47,113 nucleotides of DNA from a bacterium. GTDB lineage: Bacteria; 4484-113; JAFGCY01. The translations under genes and the position numbers were made by a program. The stretch is taken from contig JAGRNT010000025.1 of the NCBI GenBank assembly GCA_020440605.1, positions 1 to 47,113 on the forward strand. Reading direction: 5' to 3'. The notes under the pieces are model-generated. The model had not been told where the DNA came from, searched no databases, and saw nothing but the letters and a program-made list of their open reading frames with translations. Below are positions 27,164 to 35,581 of the stretch, piece after piece. Positions within the stretch are counted from its first letter, which is position 1, and every line of letters begins with the position of its first letter.

Positions 27164-29311
27164 TCAGCCGGCCACTGTGCGTCCGGCCCGCCCGGCCACT
27201 ATCCCGCGCAGCTTCTCGTAGTGCTCATCAGGCACGACCTTGCCGAAACTGCGGATATCAGCAAGCTCGAAGCCATGCTTGTCCCCGATCGCCTGGATCT
27301 CCTTGACCTTCTGCGGATCAATCTCGCGGCCGATCGTGTAGTGGTCAAACCTGCGTTCCAGCGCCAGCAGCAGGGTTTCCGCCATGCAGGCGTAGATCGT
27401 GTTCGGCGGCAGGCCGATGTCGTACTTCAGCTCGGCCCCTTCCGGCAGGCGGATCTCTCCGCTCTCGATCACGAGGATGTCATTGCGACGCGCCGCCTCC
27501 TCCTCGCGGATGTCAGGAGGACGGGCCACGTCACAGACGATGCAGCCCGGGCGCAGCTCCGTGACATCCACCACCGGGTCCACGGCGCTCGTGGTCGTGA
27601 TGATCAGGTCCGAAAGCCCGAGGAAATCCGCGGCATTGCGGCTGATCTCCAGCCGGCCCTTCATGCGCGGGGTCTCCTTCTCGATCATCGCCGACAGTGC
27701 CAGCAGGCGCTCCGGGCGCGGGCTGACGAGGTACAGATGGTCCACTTTCTCGGCCAGCAGCCTGGCACAGACACTGCCGATGCTGCCCGTGGCCCCGATC
27801 ACGCAGGCGCTGCTCTTCGCCATGTCGATGTTGCAGCGCGCTGCCGCGACCTCCATGGTGCGGATCGTACTGGCAACGGTATAGCTGTTGCCGGTGGTGA
27901 TCCCGATCGGGGAGGTATCACTGACGGTCTTGCCGGCGTCTCCAACCACGCTCGTATAGGCACCGAGCCCCATGATCCGGCAGCCCTTCTGGCTGGCGGC
28001 CTCGGCCACTGCCGTGAGCTTCTTGTAGAGGAACTCCGCGGGAAAGCGCATGATCGCACGGCTCGTCATCGGGATCGCGTAGAGCACGCCCTCGGCCCTG
28101 GCCCCGGTCTTGCTGACAACGTTTTTGATCATCGCGCAGGGGAAGCCGCTGAGCTGGGCCATCGTGTCCTCGATCAGCCGCTCGGGCATGAAGTGCGACA
28201 TCGCCTTCACGCTGCGCAGACGGCGCACCTGGGCGAAGACCAGCGGATGGATCACGAAGGCGAATCTGGCAACGTCCTCGCCGCTGTCCTCGGCGATCTC
28301 CACCACTTCCTCGCGCGGCACGAAGTTCTCCGGAAGGATCGGCAGCTGCAGCGCGGTCAGATCCTCCTTCTCCTCCTGCGGACGCAGGTGGAAGATCTCC
28401 GGCTTCAGTTCCATGCGGTGGATCAGGTTCAGGAAGAAGTCCTCGATCTCGCGGTTCTCGCTGTCGCGCCCGCACAGCCTGAAGGCGGCCTCCAGCACGG
28501 GCACCGGCGTGTAGACACCGCTGATCTTCGGTGCCAGCGAAACCACATGCTCAACGTCCAGTTCGCGGAAGAGCTGCAGGTCCCGCTCATCGCGCAGGTT
28601 GGTGAACACTGTCTTGCCGGCGAGGGTGTCCGGCTTGTATCTCTTGAAATATGACAACCCGCCGATGATGATGTCGGCACGCTTGAAGTACATCTGGAAG
28701 CGCGGCATCATCCGCTTGCTGCGGCGTGCCGCAGGCCAGAACCAGCTGGCCGGAGCCTGCATCACGGCCTTCACGAGCTGCGGCGCACTGTTCTCGAGCT
28801 GTGAGAAGCTCGTGATCGGGATTCCCAGCCTGAAGCCGTAGAGCAGGTCGCCGAACACCAGCTTCTTCGTGTACTTGCTCAGCACCTCGGCACTGCCGTA
28901 GCGGTTCAGGCCGCTGAAGAACAGGATCGACTTGCGCTTGAAGCTGAAGGGCAGCTGCTCCGCGGCCTGCTGCACGATGTAGCGCTCCAGCGTTGCCAGC
29001 AAAGCGGAGCCGTCACTGAAGCGTCCGCCGTAGTCATCCAGCCTGAGCTGGCTGCGCAGATGCTCGTTCTCGTAGGTCCGCCCGGCGATCCGGAAACTGC
29101 TGCTGATGCCCTGCATGGCAACGGAGTCATACTCCTGCAGTAGCTGCGGGATCAGGCTGCCGATCAGCTCAGGATTCTGGCGCACCGGCACCCGGTCCCA
29201 GCTTACCGTGGCCTCGGGCAGCTCAATGCTGAAGCTCCCGCGCTCGCTGTCAGGAGACAGATCCATCAGGGCTATGCGGAAATGCTGCTTCACGATACCC
29301 TGCTCGACCAT
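27164..29311 (-). CDS. Two-domain protein with C-terminal acyl-ACP-reductase-like dehydrogenase
   Basis: 715 residues in two parts. From about 330 to the end it follows cyanobacterial long-chain acyl-ACP reductase (AAR) block by block: GLGAYTSVVGDAG, ITTGNSYTVASTIR, the NADP loop VIGATGSIGS (near 505), and IYACMAETLLLALE, whose Cys642 matches the acyl-thioester Cys of AAR. KHGF lies near the end. Residues 1-330 (FFSGLNRYG, FGDLLYGFRLGIPI, ADIIIGGLSYFKRYKP) recall, from memory only, small proteins annotated as quinate 5-dehydrogenase. AAR reduces acyl-ACP to fatty aldehyde; its alkane-forming partner ADO is not in the window. ATG at 29311 overlaps glmM by 22 bp, so expression is tied to cdaA-cdaR-glmM. 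The substrate here is inferred. Confidence 0.75.
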   Translation of the reverse strand: MVEQGIVKQHFRIALMDLSPDSERGSFSIELPEATVSWDRVPVRQNPELIGSLIPQLLQEYDSVAMQGISSSFRIAGRTYENEHLRSQLRLDDYGGRFSDGSALLATLERYIVQQAAEQLPFSFKRKSILFFSGLNRYGSAEVLSKYTKKLVFGDLLYGFRLGIPITSFSQLENSAPQLVKAVMQAPASWFWPAARRSKRMMPRFQMYFKRADIIIGGLSYFKRYKPDTLAGKTVFTNLRDERDLQLFRELDVEHVVSLAPKISGVYTPVPVLEAAFRLCGRDSENREIEDFFLNLIHRMELKPEIFHLRPQEEKEDLTALQLPILPENFVPREEVVEIAEDSGEDVARFAFVIHPLVFAQVRRLRSVKAMSHFMPERLIEDTMAQLSGFPCAMIKNVVSKTGARAEGVLYAIPMTSRAIMRFPAEFLYKKLTAVAEAASQKGCRIMGLGAYTSVVGDAGKTVSDTSPIGITTGNSYTVASTIRTMEVAAARCNIDMAKSSACVIGATGSIGSVCARLLAEKVDHLYLVSPRPERLLALSAMIEKETPRMKGRLEISRNAADFLGLSDLIITTTSAVDPVVDVTELRPGCIVCDVARPPDIREEEAARRNDILVIESGEIRLPEGAELKYDIGLPPNTIYACMAETLLLALERRFDHYTIGREIDPQKVKEIQAIGDKHGFELADIRSFGKVVPDEHYEKLRGIVAGRAGRTVAG

Positions 29312-30648
29312 TCGTTGAATACGGCGCAGGCCGCGGCATTGCCGGCCTCACAGTGCCTGCGGTCCTCGGACTCGGTCAGCACGCGCACGACGTTCTCGGT
29401 GCCGCTCGGCCGCAGGTAGAAGCGCACGTTGGCAAAACTGCTGCGCACCTGCTCCAGCTCACGGTTGACGCGCCGGTCACCGACCCAGGCCTGCTTGTCC
29501 TTGACCTGCAGGTTGGTCAGCAGCTGCGGATACTCGGTGAATTCATCAACGAGACGGCTCAGCGGCTCGGCGGATCCCGCCAGCAGCGCCGCAAGCTGCA
29601 GTCCCACGAGGATCCCGTCCCCGCTCGGGGCCTTGTCACGCATGATGATGTGCCCGCTCTGCTCACCGCCGAGGCTGATGCGGTTGTCAATCATCGCATT
29701 CATCACGTTGATGTCGCCCACGTCCGTGCGCAGCATGCGCACGCCGCGACGGGCCAGCACCTGTTCCACGCCCATGTTGGTCATGTGCGTCATCACCACC
29801 CCGCCCTCGCGGCGGTAGCGCGGCAGGCGCGTCGCGAACAGCGCGATTATCCGGTCTCCGCTCGCGGGACGGCCCAGTTCGTCGACGGCCAGTACGCGGT
29901 CTCCGTCGCCATCGAAGGCCAGCCCGACATCCGCACCTGCGGACTTCACCGCACGGCGCAGCTTGCCGAGGTCGGTGGCACCGCACTTCACGTTGACCTT
30001 GGCACCGTCAGGTTCATTGCAGATCACGCTGACGCTGTGTCCGGCCTCAGTGAAGGCCCGCTCCGCCAGCAGCGAGGTGGCACCGTTGGCACAGTCCAGC
30101 ACCACGCTCAGCGGGCTGCCGTTGCCACGGCGGCGCACGGACTGGCGCAGCTGCTTCAGGTAGAACCCGCTCAGGTCCTCCTCGCGCACATGCCCGAAGT
30201 GCAGCGCGTCGTCCACGCTCAGGCGTCCGGGCTGGTCAATCCAGGCCTCGATCGCCGCCTCCGTGCCGCTGCTGAGCTTCAGGCCGTCTGCGCCGAAGAT
30301 CTTGATGCCGTTGTCCTCAACTGGATTGTGCGAGGCGGTGATCATCACCCCGGCCAGCGCGCCGCGCTGCAGCAGCACCTGCGGAACCACCGGTGTCGGC
30401 ACCATGCCGATGTCCAGGCAGTCCACGCCGCCGAGACACAGTCCGCTCTGCAGGGCCATGCGCAGCATGTCCGCCGAAAGCCGGGTGTCATGGCCGACCA
30501 CCACGAAGGGCCGGCGACTGCGGGTATGGCGCTTTGCACTGCCTGACAGTTCCACGGCCAGGCCATAGCCCGTGCGCACGGCAAGCTCCGGGGCCAGCAG
30601 CCTGCCGGCCCTGCCTCGGATCCCATCCGTGCCGAAGTACCTGCTCAT
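29290..30648 (-). CDS. glmM: Phosphoglucosamine mutase
   Basis: Converts glucosamine-6-phosphate to glucosamine-1-phosphate for peptidoglycan precursors. The 452-residue protein opens RYFGTDGIRG. It has the phosphoserine loop ITASHNP (Ser near 104), the metal loop FDGDGDR (near 247), the sugar loop GGEQSGHII and the phosphate loop RPSGTEN. ATG at 30648 overlaps the cdaR stop (ATGA). The order cdaA-cdaR-glmM is well known in Firmicutes, where GlmM binds and restrains CdaA. Confidence 0.96.
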   Translation of the reverse strand: MSRYFGTDGIRGRAGRLLAPELAVRTGYGLAVELSGSAKRHTRSRRPFVVVGHDTRLSADMLRMALQSGLCLGGVDCLDIGMVPTPVVPQVLLQRGALAGVMITASHNPVEDNGIKIFGADGLKLSSGTEAAIEAWIDQPGRLSVDDALHFGHVREEDLSGFYLKQLRQSVRRRGNGSPLSVVLDCANGATSLLAERAFTEAGHSVSVICNEPDGAKVNVKCGATDLGKLRRAVKSAGADVGLAFDGDGDRVLAVDELGRPASGDRIIALFATRLPRYRREGGVVMTHMTNMGVEQVLARRGVRMLRTDVGDINVMNAMIDNRISLGGEQSGHIIMRDKAPSGDGILVGLQLAALLAGSAEPLSRLVDEFTEYPQLLTNLQVKDKQAWVGDRRVNRELEQVRSSFANVRFYLRPSGTENVVRVLTESEDRRHCEAGNAAACAVFNEWSSRVS

Positions 30649-31874
30649 TGTTCTGCGTCCTTGCGATTGATCGAAACAGTGACCACCATGCGGTCGAGGG
30701 TGACGTGCTGCAGCGTGATGGGCAGGTCCACCTGCGGGATCCGCTTGACCTGGCCGGGCTCCATGGACTGCACGTCAATCCAGGCCCTGATCTGGGCGGC
30801 CAGTTCCTCCTCGCTGAGCGAAGCCAGTTCCTCGCTCTTCACCACCAGCCTCTCCGGACTGATATTGTAATCCATTCCCGGCTGGCGGTTGATCAGCTCA
30901 ATCGGCACCAGGCGCTCATCCTCCGTGACCGGGCGGACCTCCACGCTGACATCACAGCTCAGCGGCAGGCTGCTGTTTTCAGGCAGGGCGAAGGGATACT
31001 GGATCTTGAGCTGGGTGAAGATCTTCGTCTCCGTCAGCCCCGTCACATCCACCCGGTCCGTGCGCACGTAATACACCCCTTCCGGCACGATGTCGGCCGC
31101 CACCGGGACATAGAGCGGCACGGGCTTGCTGATCCCGAGACGGAATCCGTCGGCGACCTCACCCGTGATGTGCGGTGAGACTTCAAGTACGCGCAGGGAT
31201 CCCGTGGGAATCACGTCCAGCTCGTACTGCACGGCTTCCGGGCTCATGATCAGGGAATCCGCCAGCACCTGTGATTCCTCTGAATCACGGAACTTGACGA
31301 TCAGGTTCTGGCTCTGGCGGTCCGTGGCATCCTGGATCCGCGGGTCGATCAGCGCACGGGTGATACGGCTCACGATGCTGCGCGGCCCGGTGATCGTCAC
31401 ACTCGCCGGGATCACGTCCTCACGGCTGATCACGAAGTCCTCGGCCACGCTGCCGCGGCGTTCCACCTCGATCGGCAGGGTCTTCTCGGCCCGCTCCTCG
31501 ATCATCACCGTCACGCTCTTCGGGTTGTGGTCCATCACGGTCAGGTCGTCCATCGTCGGCAGCTGCACCCGGTACAGCGTGCGCGTGCCCGGTTCGGCCT
31601 CGCTCAGGTCCAGGCTGGCATGCTGCTTCATCTTCTGGGCATTGGTGATGGCACGGTAGGGCCCGCGCACATCGAGCTTGATGTTGTCGGGAATCCGCGA
31701 CTCGTCAATGTTGACGATCAGCTCCGGGCCCAGTCCGGTCAGGCGCAGCGGAATGTCAATGTCATAGCGGACGGGGTTGTTGCTGAAGTAGGCCACATAC
31801 ACCGAGAGCGTGACCGCCAGCATCAGCGAGACGAACTTCAGACCGCAGTTGTGGAAGATTCTCCTGATCAGCAT
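30645..31874 (-). CDS. cdaR: CdaR/YbbR-domain membrane protein
   Basis: 409 residues with one N-terminal membrane helix (about 12-30) and several extracytoplasmic YbbR repeats, recognisable by recurring VTVMI, VTITGP, YYVRTDRVDVTG and VSVEVRPV strands. In Firmicutes CdaR controls the diadenylate cyclase CdaA. ATG at 31874 has AGGGGG 4 nt upstream, 8 nt after the cdaA stop. Its own stop overlaps the glmM start. Confidence 0.88.
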   Translation of the reverse strand: MLIRRIFHNCGLKFVSLMLAVTLSVYVAYFSNNPVRYDIDIPLRLTGLGPELIVNIDESRIPDNIKLDVRGPYRAITNAQKMKQHASLDLSEAEPGTRTLYRVQLPTMDDLTVMDHNPKSVTVMIEERAEKTLPIEVERRGSVAEDFVISREDVIPASVTITGPRSIVSRITRALIDPRIQDATDRQSQNLIVKFRDSEESQVLADSLIMSPEAVQYELDVIPTGSLRVLEVSPHITGEVADGFRLGISKPVPLYVPVAADIVPEGVYYVRTDRVDVTGLTETKIFTQLKIQYPFALPENSSLPLSCDVSVEVRPVTEDERLVPIELINRQPGMDYNISPERLVVKSEELASLSEEELAAQIRAWIDVQSMEPGQVKRIPQVDLPITLQHVTLDRMVVTVSINRKDAEQ

Positions 31875-31882
31875 GCGGCCCC

Positions 31883-32698
31883 CTAGTTCAGCGCCGCCCG
31901 GCTGAGATTGGACACGAAGTTCTCATTGCTGTCGAGCAGCGCATTGAGCTGCTCGGTGAACTGCTCCTCGCTGAAGCGCCTGGCCAGGCGTCCGGCATAG
32001 GAGATGCTGACCTCGCCGCGCTCCTCGCTGACGACGATCACGATCGCATCACAGCGTTCCGTCAGTCCGACCGCGGCACGGTGGCGGGTCCCGAGCTCAC
32101 TGGCGAGGAAGGTCACCTCAGTCATCGGCAGGAAATTGCCGGCGGAATGCACGCGGCCCTCGGAAATGATCATCGCGCCGTCATGCAGTGGATTGTGCTT
32201 GTCAAACAGGCTGGCGATCAGGCGTTCGCTGGGCACGGCGTCAATCTCCGTGCCGGGCACGATGAACTCGTCAAGCCGGTCGTCGGCGGTCAGCACGATC
32301 AGTGCGCCGGTGCGCTTCTGGGCGAACTGGTAGACGGTGGTGGTGATGATCTCCACCACGTCGTTGTCAGCGCGGCTGTGGCTGTCGGAGGCGAATATGC
32401 TGAACAGCCGGCTGCGCCGCCCGGCGCTCTCCAGCACCTTGCGGATCTCCGGCACGAACAGGATGAAGATCGCCAGCGGACCGACGGTGAAGGCCGCGTC
32501 CATGATGAACACGAGGGTGATCAGCTTCAGGTACTGGCACAGGAAGTAGAAGCCGCTCATCACGAGGATGCCCTGCACGACAAGCATCACCTTGGTGCCA
32601 CGGGCGTAGATCAGGATGTAGTAGAACAGGATCGCCACCGCCAGCACGTCCACGATCTGGCCGACATTTCCGAGGATCCATGAGAAGGTGGCTTCCAA
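31883..32698 (-). CDS. cdaA: Diadenylate cyclase CdaA
   Basis: Synthesises c-di-AMP from two ATP at the membrane. 271 residues with three N-terminal helices (about 15-85) and a DAC domain. Catalytic motifs are LHDGAMII (near 171) and GTRHRAAVGL (near 204). The start is probably TTG at 32698, with AGGGGAG close upstream; a methionine further in would remove the first membrane helix. It lies 17 bp after the NlpC/P60 gene stop. c-di-AMP usually controls potassium and osmotic balance and wall homeostasis. Confidence 0.93.
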   Translation of the reverse strand: MEATFSWILGNVGQIVDVLAVAILFYYILIYARGTKVMLVVQGILVMSGFYFLCQYLKLITLVFIMDAAFTVGPLAIFILFVPEIRKVLESAGRRSRLFSIFASDSHSRADNDVVEIITTTVYQFAQKRTGALIVLTADDRLDEFIVPGTEIDAVPSERLIASLFDKHNPLHDGAMIISEGRVHSAGNFLPMTEVTFLASELGTRHRAAVGLTERCDAIVIVVSEERGEVSISYAGRLARRFSEEQFTEQLNALLDSNENFVSNLSRAALN

Positions 32699-32715
32699 AC
32701 GACTCCCCTGTGCTC

Positions 32716-33564
32716 CTAGAAACGCCGCGCGAAGGCGTAATGGTTCTTGAAGTATTCGTCGCTCAGGCTGTTGATCGCAACCTTGCCGTTGCTCTGCCCG
32801 GCGTGGATGAAGCGTCCACCCGAGATGTAGATGCCGACATGGCTCAGGTAGCGCGGTGTCACGTCGTCACGGAAGAACACCAGGTCGCCGGTCTGCAGAT
32901 CGGAGGCGTTGACGTAGCGGCCCTCGAGCGCCTGCAGGCTGGCCCGGTGCACGACCTCGATACCCTGGTTTGCCAGGCAGACCCGTGTCAGACCGCTGCA
33001 GTCGATGCCCTTCTCGGTCGTCCCACCCAGCACATACTTCACGCCGAGGAAACGCCGGGCGTCGCGCACCATCTGTGCGCCATCCACCTGGGGCTGGTAC
33101 TCCCGGTTGTAGGAGTACTCCTTCGGGTAGGACTTGCCGTTGTGGGCTGTGCCCATTTCACCGCTGTATTCGCTCTTCAAGTCGATACCGTCCGTGTGCC
33201 TGTATTTCTCAGGGATCACCTGCCAGCTGGAGAGGTCCTCGCTCACGCTGGGGGCGGCCATCTGGCCCTCGATGGTCACATGCTCAGGCACGCCGAACAC
33301 CAGCTCCTCTGCGGCGAAGAACGGGATGTAGAGGAAGGCATGGCTTTCCTCGTCATTCACGAGGTAGAAGTCACGGTAGCGCATCAGCACCGTGAAGACA
33401 TCACCCTCGAGTGCGGTGCGCACCACATCGGAGTCCTCGTCAGCTTCCTTCAGCAGACCGGCCTCGCTCAGGCGGATGCGGACCTGCAGCTCGTCAGAAA
33501 ATGAATAACCGGTCAGTGCCAGCCAGAAGGCCAGCAGCAGACCGGTTTTGATTGCTGTTTTCAC
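32716..33564 (-). CDS. Secreted NlpC/P60 cell-wall peptidase
   Basis: 282 residues. The N-terminal signal peptide MKTAIKTGLLLAFWLALTG precedes an SH3-like region (about 25-130). The C-terminal NlpC/P60 domain has catalytic Cys in GIDCSGLTR (near 188), His in YLSHVGIYI, and FIHAG. Such enzymes cut peptides of peptidoglycan stems. GTG at 33564 is chosen because it yields the signal peptide directly; a longer frame from 33642 would overlap rpsI. A TAAAAT box ends 7 nt before GTG, and no ribosome site is present. It heads the cdaA-cdaR-glmM group. Confidence 0.88.
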   Translation of the reverse strand: MKTAIKTGLLLAFWLALTGYSFSDELQVRIRLSEAGLLKEADEDSDVVRTALEGDVFTVLMRYRDFYLVNDEESHAFLYIPFFAAEELVFGVPEHVTIEGQMAAPSVSEDLSSWQVIPEKYRHTDGIDLKSEYSGEMGTAHNGKSYPKEYSYNREYQPQVDGAQMVRDARRFLGVKYVLGGTTEKGIDCSGLTRVCLANQGIEVVHRASLQALEGRYVNASDLQTGDLVFFRDDVTPRYLSHVGIYISGGRFIHAGQSNGKVAINSLSDEYFKNHYAFARRF

Positions 33565-33571
33565 AAGTGCT

Positions 33572-33577
33572 ATTTTA
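33572..33577 (-). promoter_or_regulatory. -10 box adjoining the NlpC/P60 gene start (leaderless type)
   Basis: TAAAAT on the minus strand overlaps the rpsI stop codon and ends 7 nt before the GTG start at 33564. No -35 match. Confidence 0.4.
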
Positions 33578-33973
33578 GCGCTTGCTGAACTGGAATTTCT
33601 TGCGTGCCCGCTTCTGGCCGTATTTCTTCCTTTCCTTTTCACGCGGATCGCGGGACAGCAGGCCCTTCTTCTTGAGGTTGTCGCGGTAGCTCGGGTTGAG
33701 GTCCGTCAGGTAACGCGCGATACCCAGGGCAATCGCATCGCTCTGGCCGGTGATCCCGCCGCCGTAGACATTGGCGATCACGTCGTACTTGTCGGCCAGT
33801 TCCACCACCTTGAGGGGCTCCTGGACCTTGAGCTGTGCGTTGATCGTCTTGAAGTACTCAGGCAGGTTCTTGCCGTTCACGCGGTAGCCGCCGTTGCCGG
33901 GGCGCAGGAACACGCGGGCCACGGCGCGCTTGCGGCGGCCTACCTTGATCGTCTGGAAATCGTTGTCAGCCAT
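33575..33973 (-). CDS. rpsI: Ribosomal protein S9
   Basis: 132 residues with the S9 blocks VGRRKRAVARVFLRPG, GGGITGQSDAIALGIARYL and the basic tail ending KKFQFSKR that reaches the P-site tRNA. ATG at 33973 lies 13 nt after rplM. Last gene of the ribosomal run. Confidence 0.97.
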   Translation of the reverse strand: MADNDFQTIKVGRRKRAVARVFLRPGNGGYRVNGKNLPEYFKTINAQLKVQEPLKVVELADKYDVIANVYGGGITGQSDAIALGIARYLTDLNPSYRDNLKKKGLLSRDPREKERKKYGQKRARKKFQFSKR

Positions 33974-33986
33974 TTCTTATGTTCTC

Positions 33987-34436
33987 CTAGAGGGCCGCGA
34001 ACTGCTCGGCACTGAGCACGGTGGGATTCTGCGCCTTGTGCGGGTGGTCTGAACCACTGTAGACCTTCAGCTTGGTGATCAGCCTGGCGCCGATCTTGTT
34101 ATGGGGCAGCATGCCCTTCACCGCGCTGCGGATCAGTTCCTCGGGCTGCTTCTCCAACCGCTCTCCGAGGGTCCGGTGGCGGATGCCGCCGGGATAGCCA
34201 CTGTGGTTGTAGTAGTGCTTGTTGGCCAGCTTGGTGCCGGTGACCTTGATCTTGTCGGCATTCAGCACGACCACGAAGCCGCCGCAATCCTGTCCGGGAG
34301 TGTACTCCGGACGGTTCTTGCCGATCAGCAGCGCGGCGATGCGTGTGCACGCACGACCAAAGACCTCACCTTCAAGGTCCACCACATACCACGGCCTCTC
34401 GACCGTTTCCTTCGTAAAATACGGCGTCTTGCTCAT
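33987..34436 (-). CDS. rplM: Ribosomal protein L13
   Basis: 149 residues: WYVVDLEGEVFGRACTRIA, IGKNRPEYTPGQDCGGFVVV, HRTLGERLEKQPEELIRSAVKGMLPHN. ATG at 34436 is chosen, 1 nt after the truA stop with CAGGA upstream; the longer frame from 34475 would run into truA. Confidence 0.97.
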   Translation of the reverse strand: MSKTPYFTKETVERPWYVVDLEGEVFGRACTRIAALLIGKNRPEYTPGQDCGGFVVVLNADKIKVTGTKLANKHYYNHSGYPGGIRHRTLGERLEKQPEELIRSAVKGMLPHNKIGARLITKLKVYSGSDHPHKAQNPTVLSAEQFAAL

Positions 34437-34437
34437 A

Positions 34438-35205
34438 TCAGTTCCTGCCATCCCGGAGCTGACCTTCATAGTCAACCCACGTGAGTGTCAGCCCCCTTGC
34501 GGGAGCCGGATTGAGACTGAGTTCCCCACCGGCACCAAGTGCCTCGGTGATGTCATCCTCTGACAGCCTGCCGCTGCAGACAGCCAGCATCGCGCCGACC
34601 AGCCTGCAGATCATGTGCCTGAGGAAGCGGTTGCCGCGGATCACGATCGTGATCTCCGCGCCATGCTCCTCCACAACGGGCGGCTCCAGCTGGCAGATGC
34701 AGGCATCGCCGGCCTCAGGCTGCTTGCAGAAGGCCCGGAAGCAGTGTTCTCCCTCGAACAATGCTGCAGCCCGGCGGAGCCTTCCGGCATCCAGGGGCTG
34801 CGGATATTCCAGCACATAGCGGTGGCGGTCCACCGGAGCCAGCGCGGCACGCCAGATCCGGTAGGTGTAGGTCCTGAGCAGGGCATCGAAACGCGGGTGG
34901 AAACCCGGTTCCGCCAGCCACTGCGCACTGACCCGCAGGTCCTCCGGCAGCCGGTCGTTCAGCATCACCGCCAGGTTGTCAACCGGCATCGCCGGTTGCG
35001 CATCGAAGGCACAGACGTTGCCATCGCTGTGGACTCCGCTGTCGGTGCGGCCCGCCCAGAGCAGATGCACATCCTGCTTCAGCAGGGAACTCAACTCAGT
35101 TGTCAATGTACCCGACACCGTCCTCTGCCCGCTCTGCAGCTGGCTTCCGTGGAATCCGGTGCCGTCGTAGCGGACCCGCATTGCGATCCGCTGCGTGCCG
35201 GTCAT
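34438..35205 (-). CDS. truA: tRNA pseudouridine(38-40) synthase TruA
   Basis: Modifies uridines 38-40 in tRNA anticodon arms. 255 residues with RVRYDGTGFHGSQLQ at the N-terminus, the catalytic Asp in AGRTDSGVHSDGN (near 52) and NRFLRHMICRLVGAML. It sits between rplQ (8-bp gap) and rplM, as in cyanobacteria and Firmicutes. Confidence 0.95.
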   Translation of the reverse strand: MTGTQRIAMRVRYDGTGFHGSQLQSGQRTVSGTLTTELSSLLKQDVHLLWAGRTDSGVHSDGNVCAFDAQPAMPVDNLAVMLNDRLPEDLRVSAQWLAEPGFHPRFDALLRTYTYRIWRAALAPVDRHRYVLEYPQPLDAGRLRRAAALFEGEHCFRAFCKQPEAGDACICQLEPPVVEEHGAEITIVIRGNRFLRHMICRLVGAMLAVCSGRLSEDDITEALGAGGELSLNPAPARGLTLTWVDYEGQLRDGRN

Positions 35206-35213
35206 GTACCGGC

Positions 35214-35579
35214 CTAGCTACCGTAGTCGGTCAGCGACAGCCTGACGATCAGGGCCCCGTCGCCGCGGCGGTACTTCAGCTTCGCGATCTGCGTGTAACC
35301 ACCGGTGTTCTTGTCGACCAGTGCCGGCGTGACGTTGCGCAGCAGGGCGCGCAGGCTCTGCTTCGTGGGCAGCTTGCGCGCACACTGGCGGATGCTGCCC
35401 AGGTCACCGCGGCGAGCCTTGGTGATCAGCTTCTCGGCCTCACTCTGGACGGCCTTGGCGCGGGGCAGCGTCGTGTTGATGTAGCCATGCTCGAAGAGCT
35501 TGGACACCTGGTTGCGCACCAGGGCCACGCGCTCATCGGTGGGCCGGCCCAGCTTGCTCTGACTTCTCTTGTGACGCAT
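35214..35579 (-). CDS. rplQ: Ribosomal protein L17
   Basis: 121 residues with the family opening MRHKRSQSKLGRPTDERVALVRN and the conserved ALVDKNTGGYTQIAKLKYRRGDGA end. It begins 2 nt after rpoA. Confidence 0.97.
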   Translation of the reverse strand: MRHKRSQSKLGRPTDERVALVRNQVSKLFEHGYINTTLPRAKAVQSEAEKLITKARRGDLGSIRQCARKLPTKQSLRALLRNVTPALVDKNTGGYTQIAKLKYRRGDGALIVRLSLTDYGS

Positions 35580-35581
35580 CC

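Noticed and set aside
27104..28654. 516-codon plus-strand frame
   Set aside because: Antisense to the acyl-ACP-reductase-like gene, whose NADP loop and catalytic Cys lie in the minus-strand frame; nothing recognisable in the plus frame.
33565..33642. Longer NlpC/P60 start inside rpsI
   Set aside because: Adds 26 basic residues before a good signal peptide and overlaps the S9 tail; GTG at 33564 fits better.
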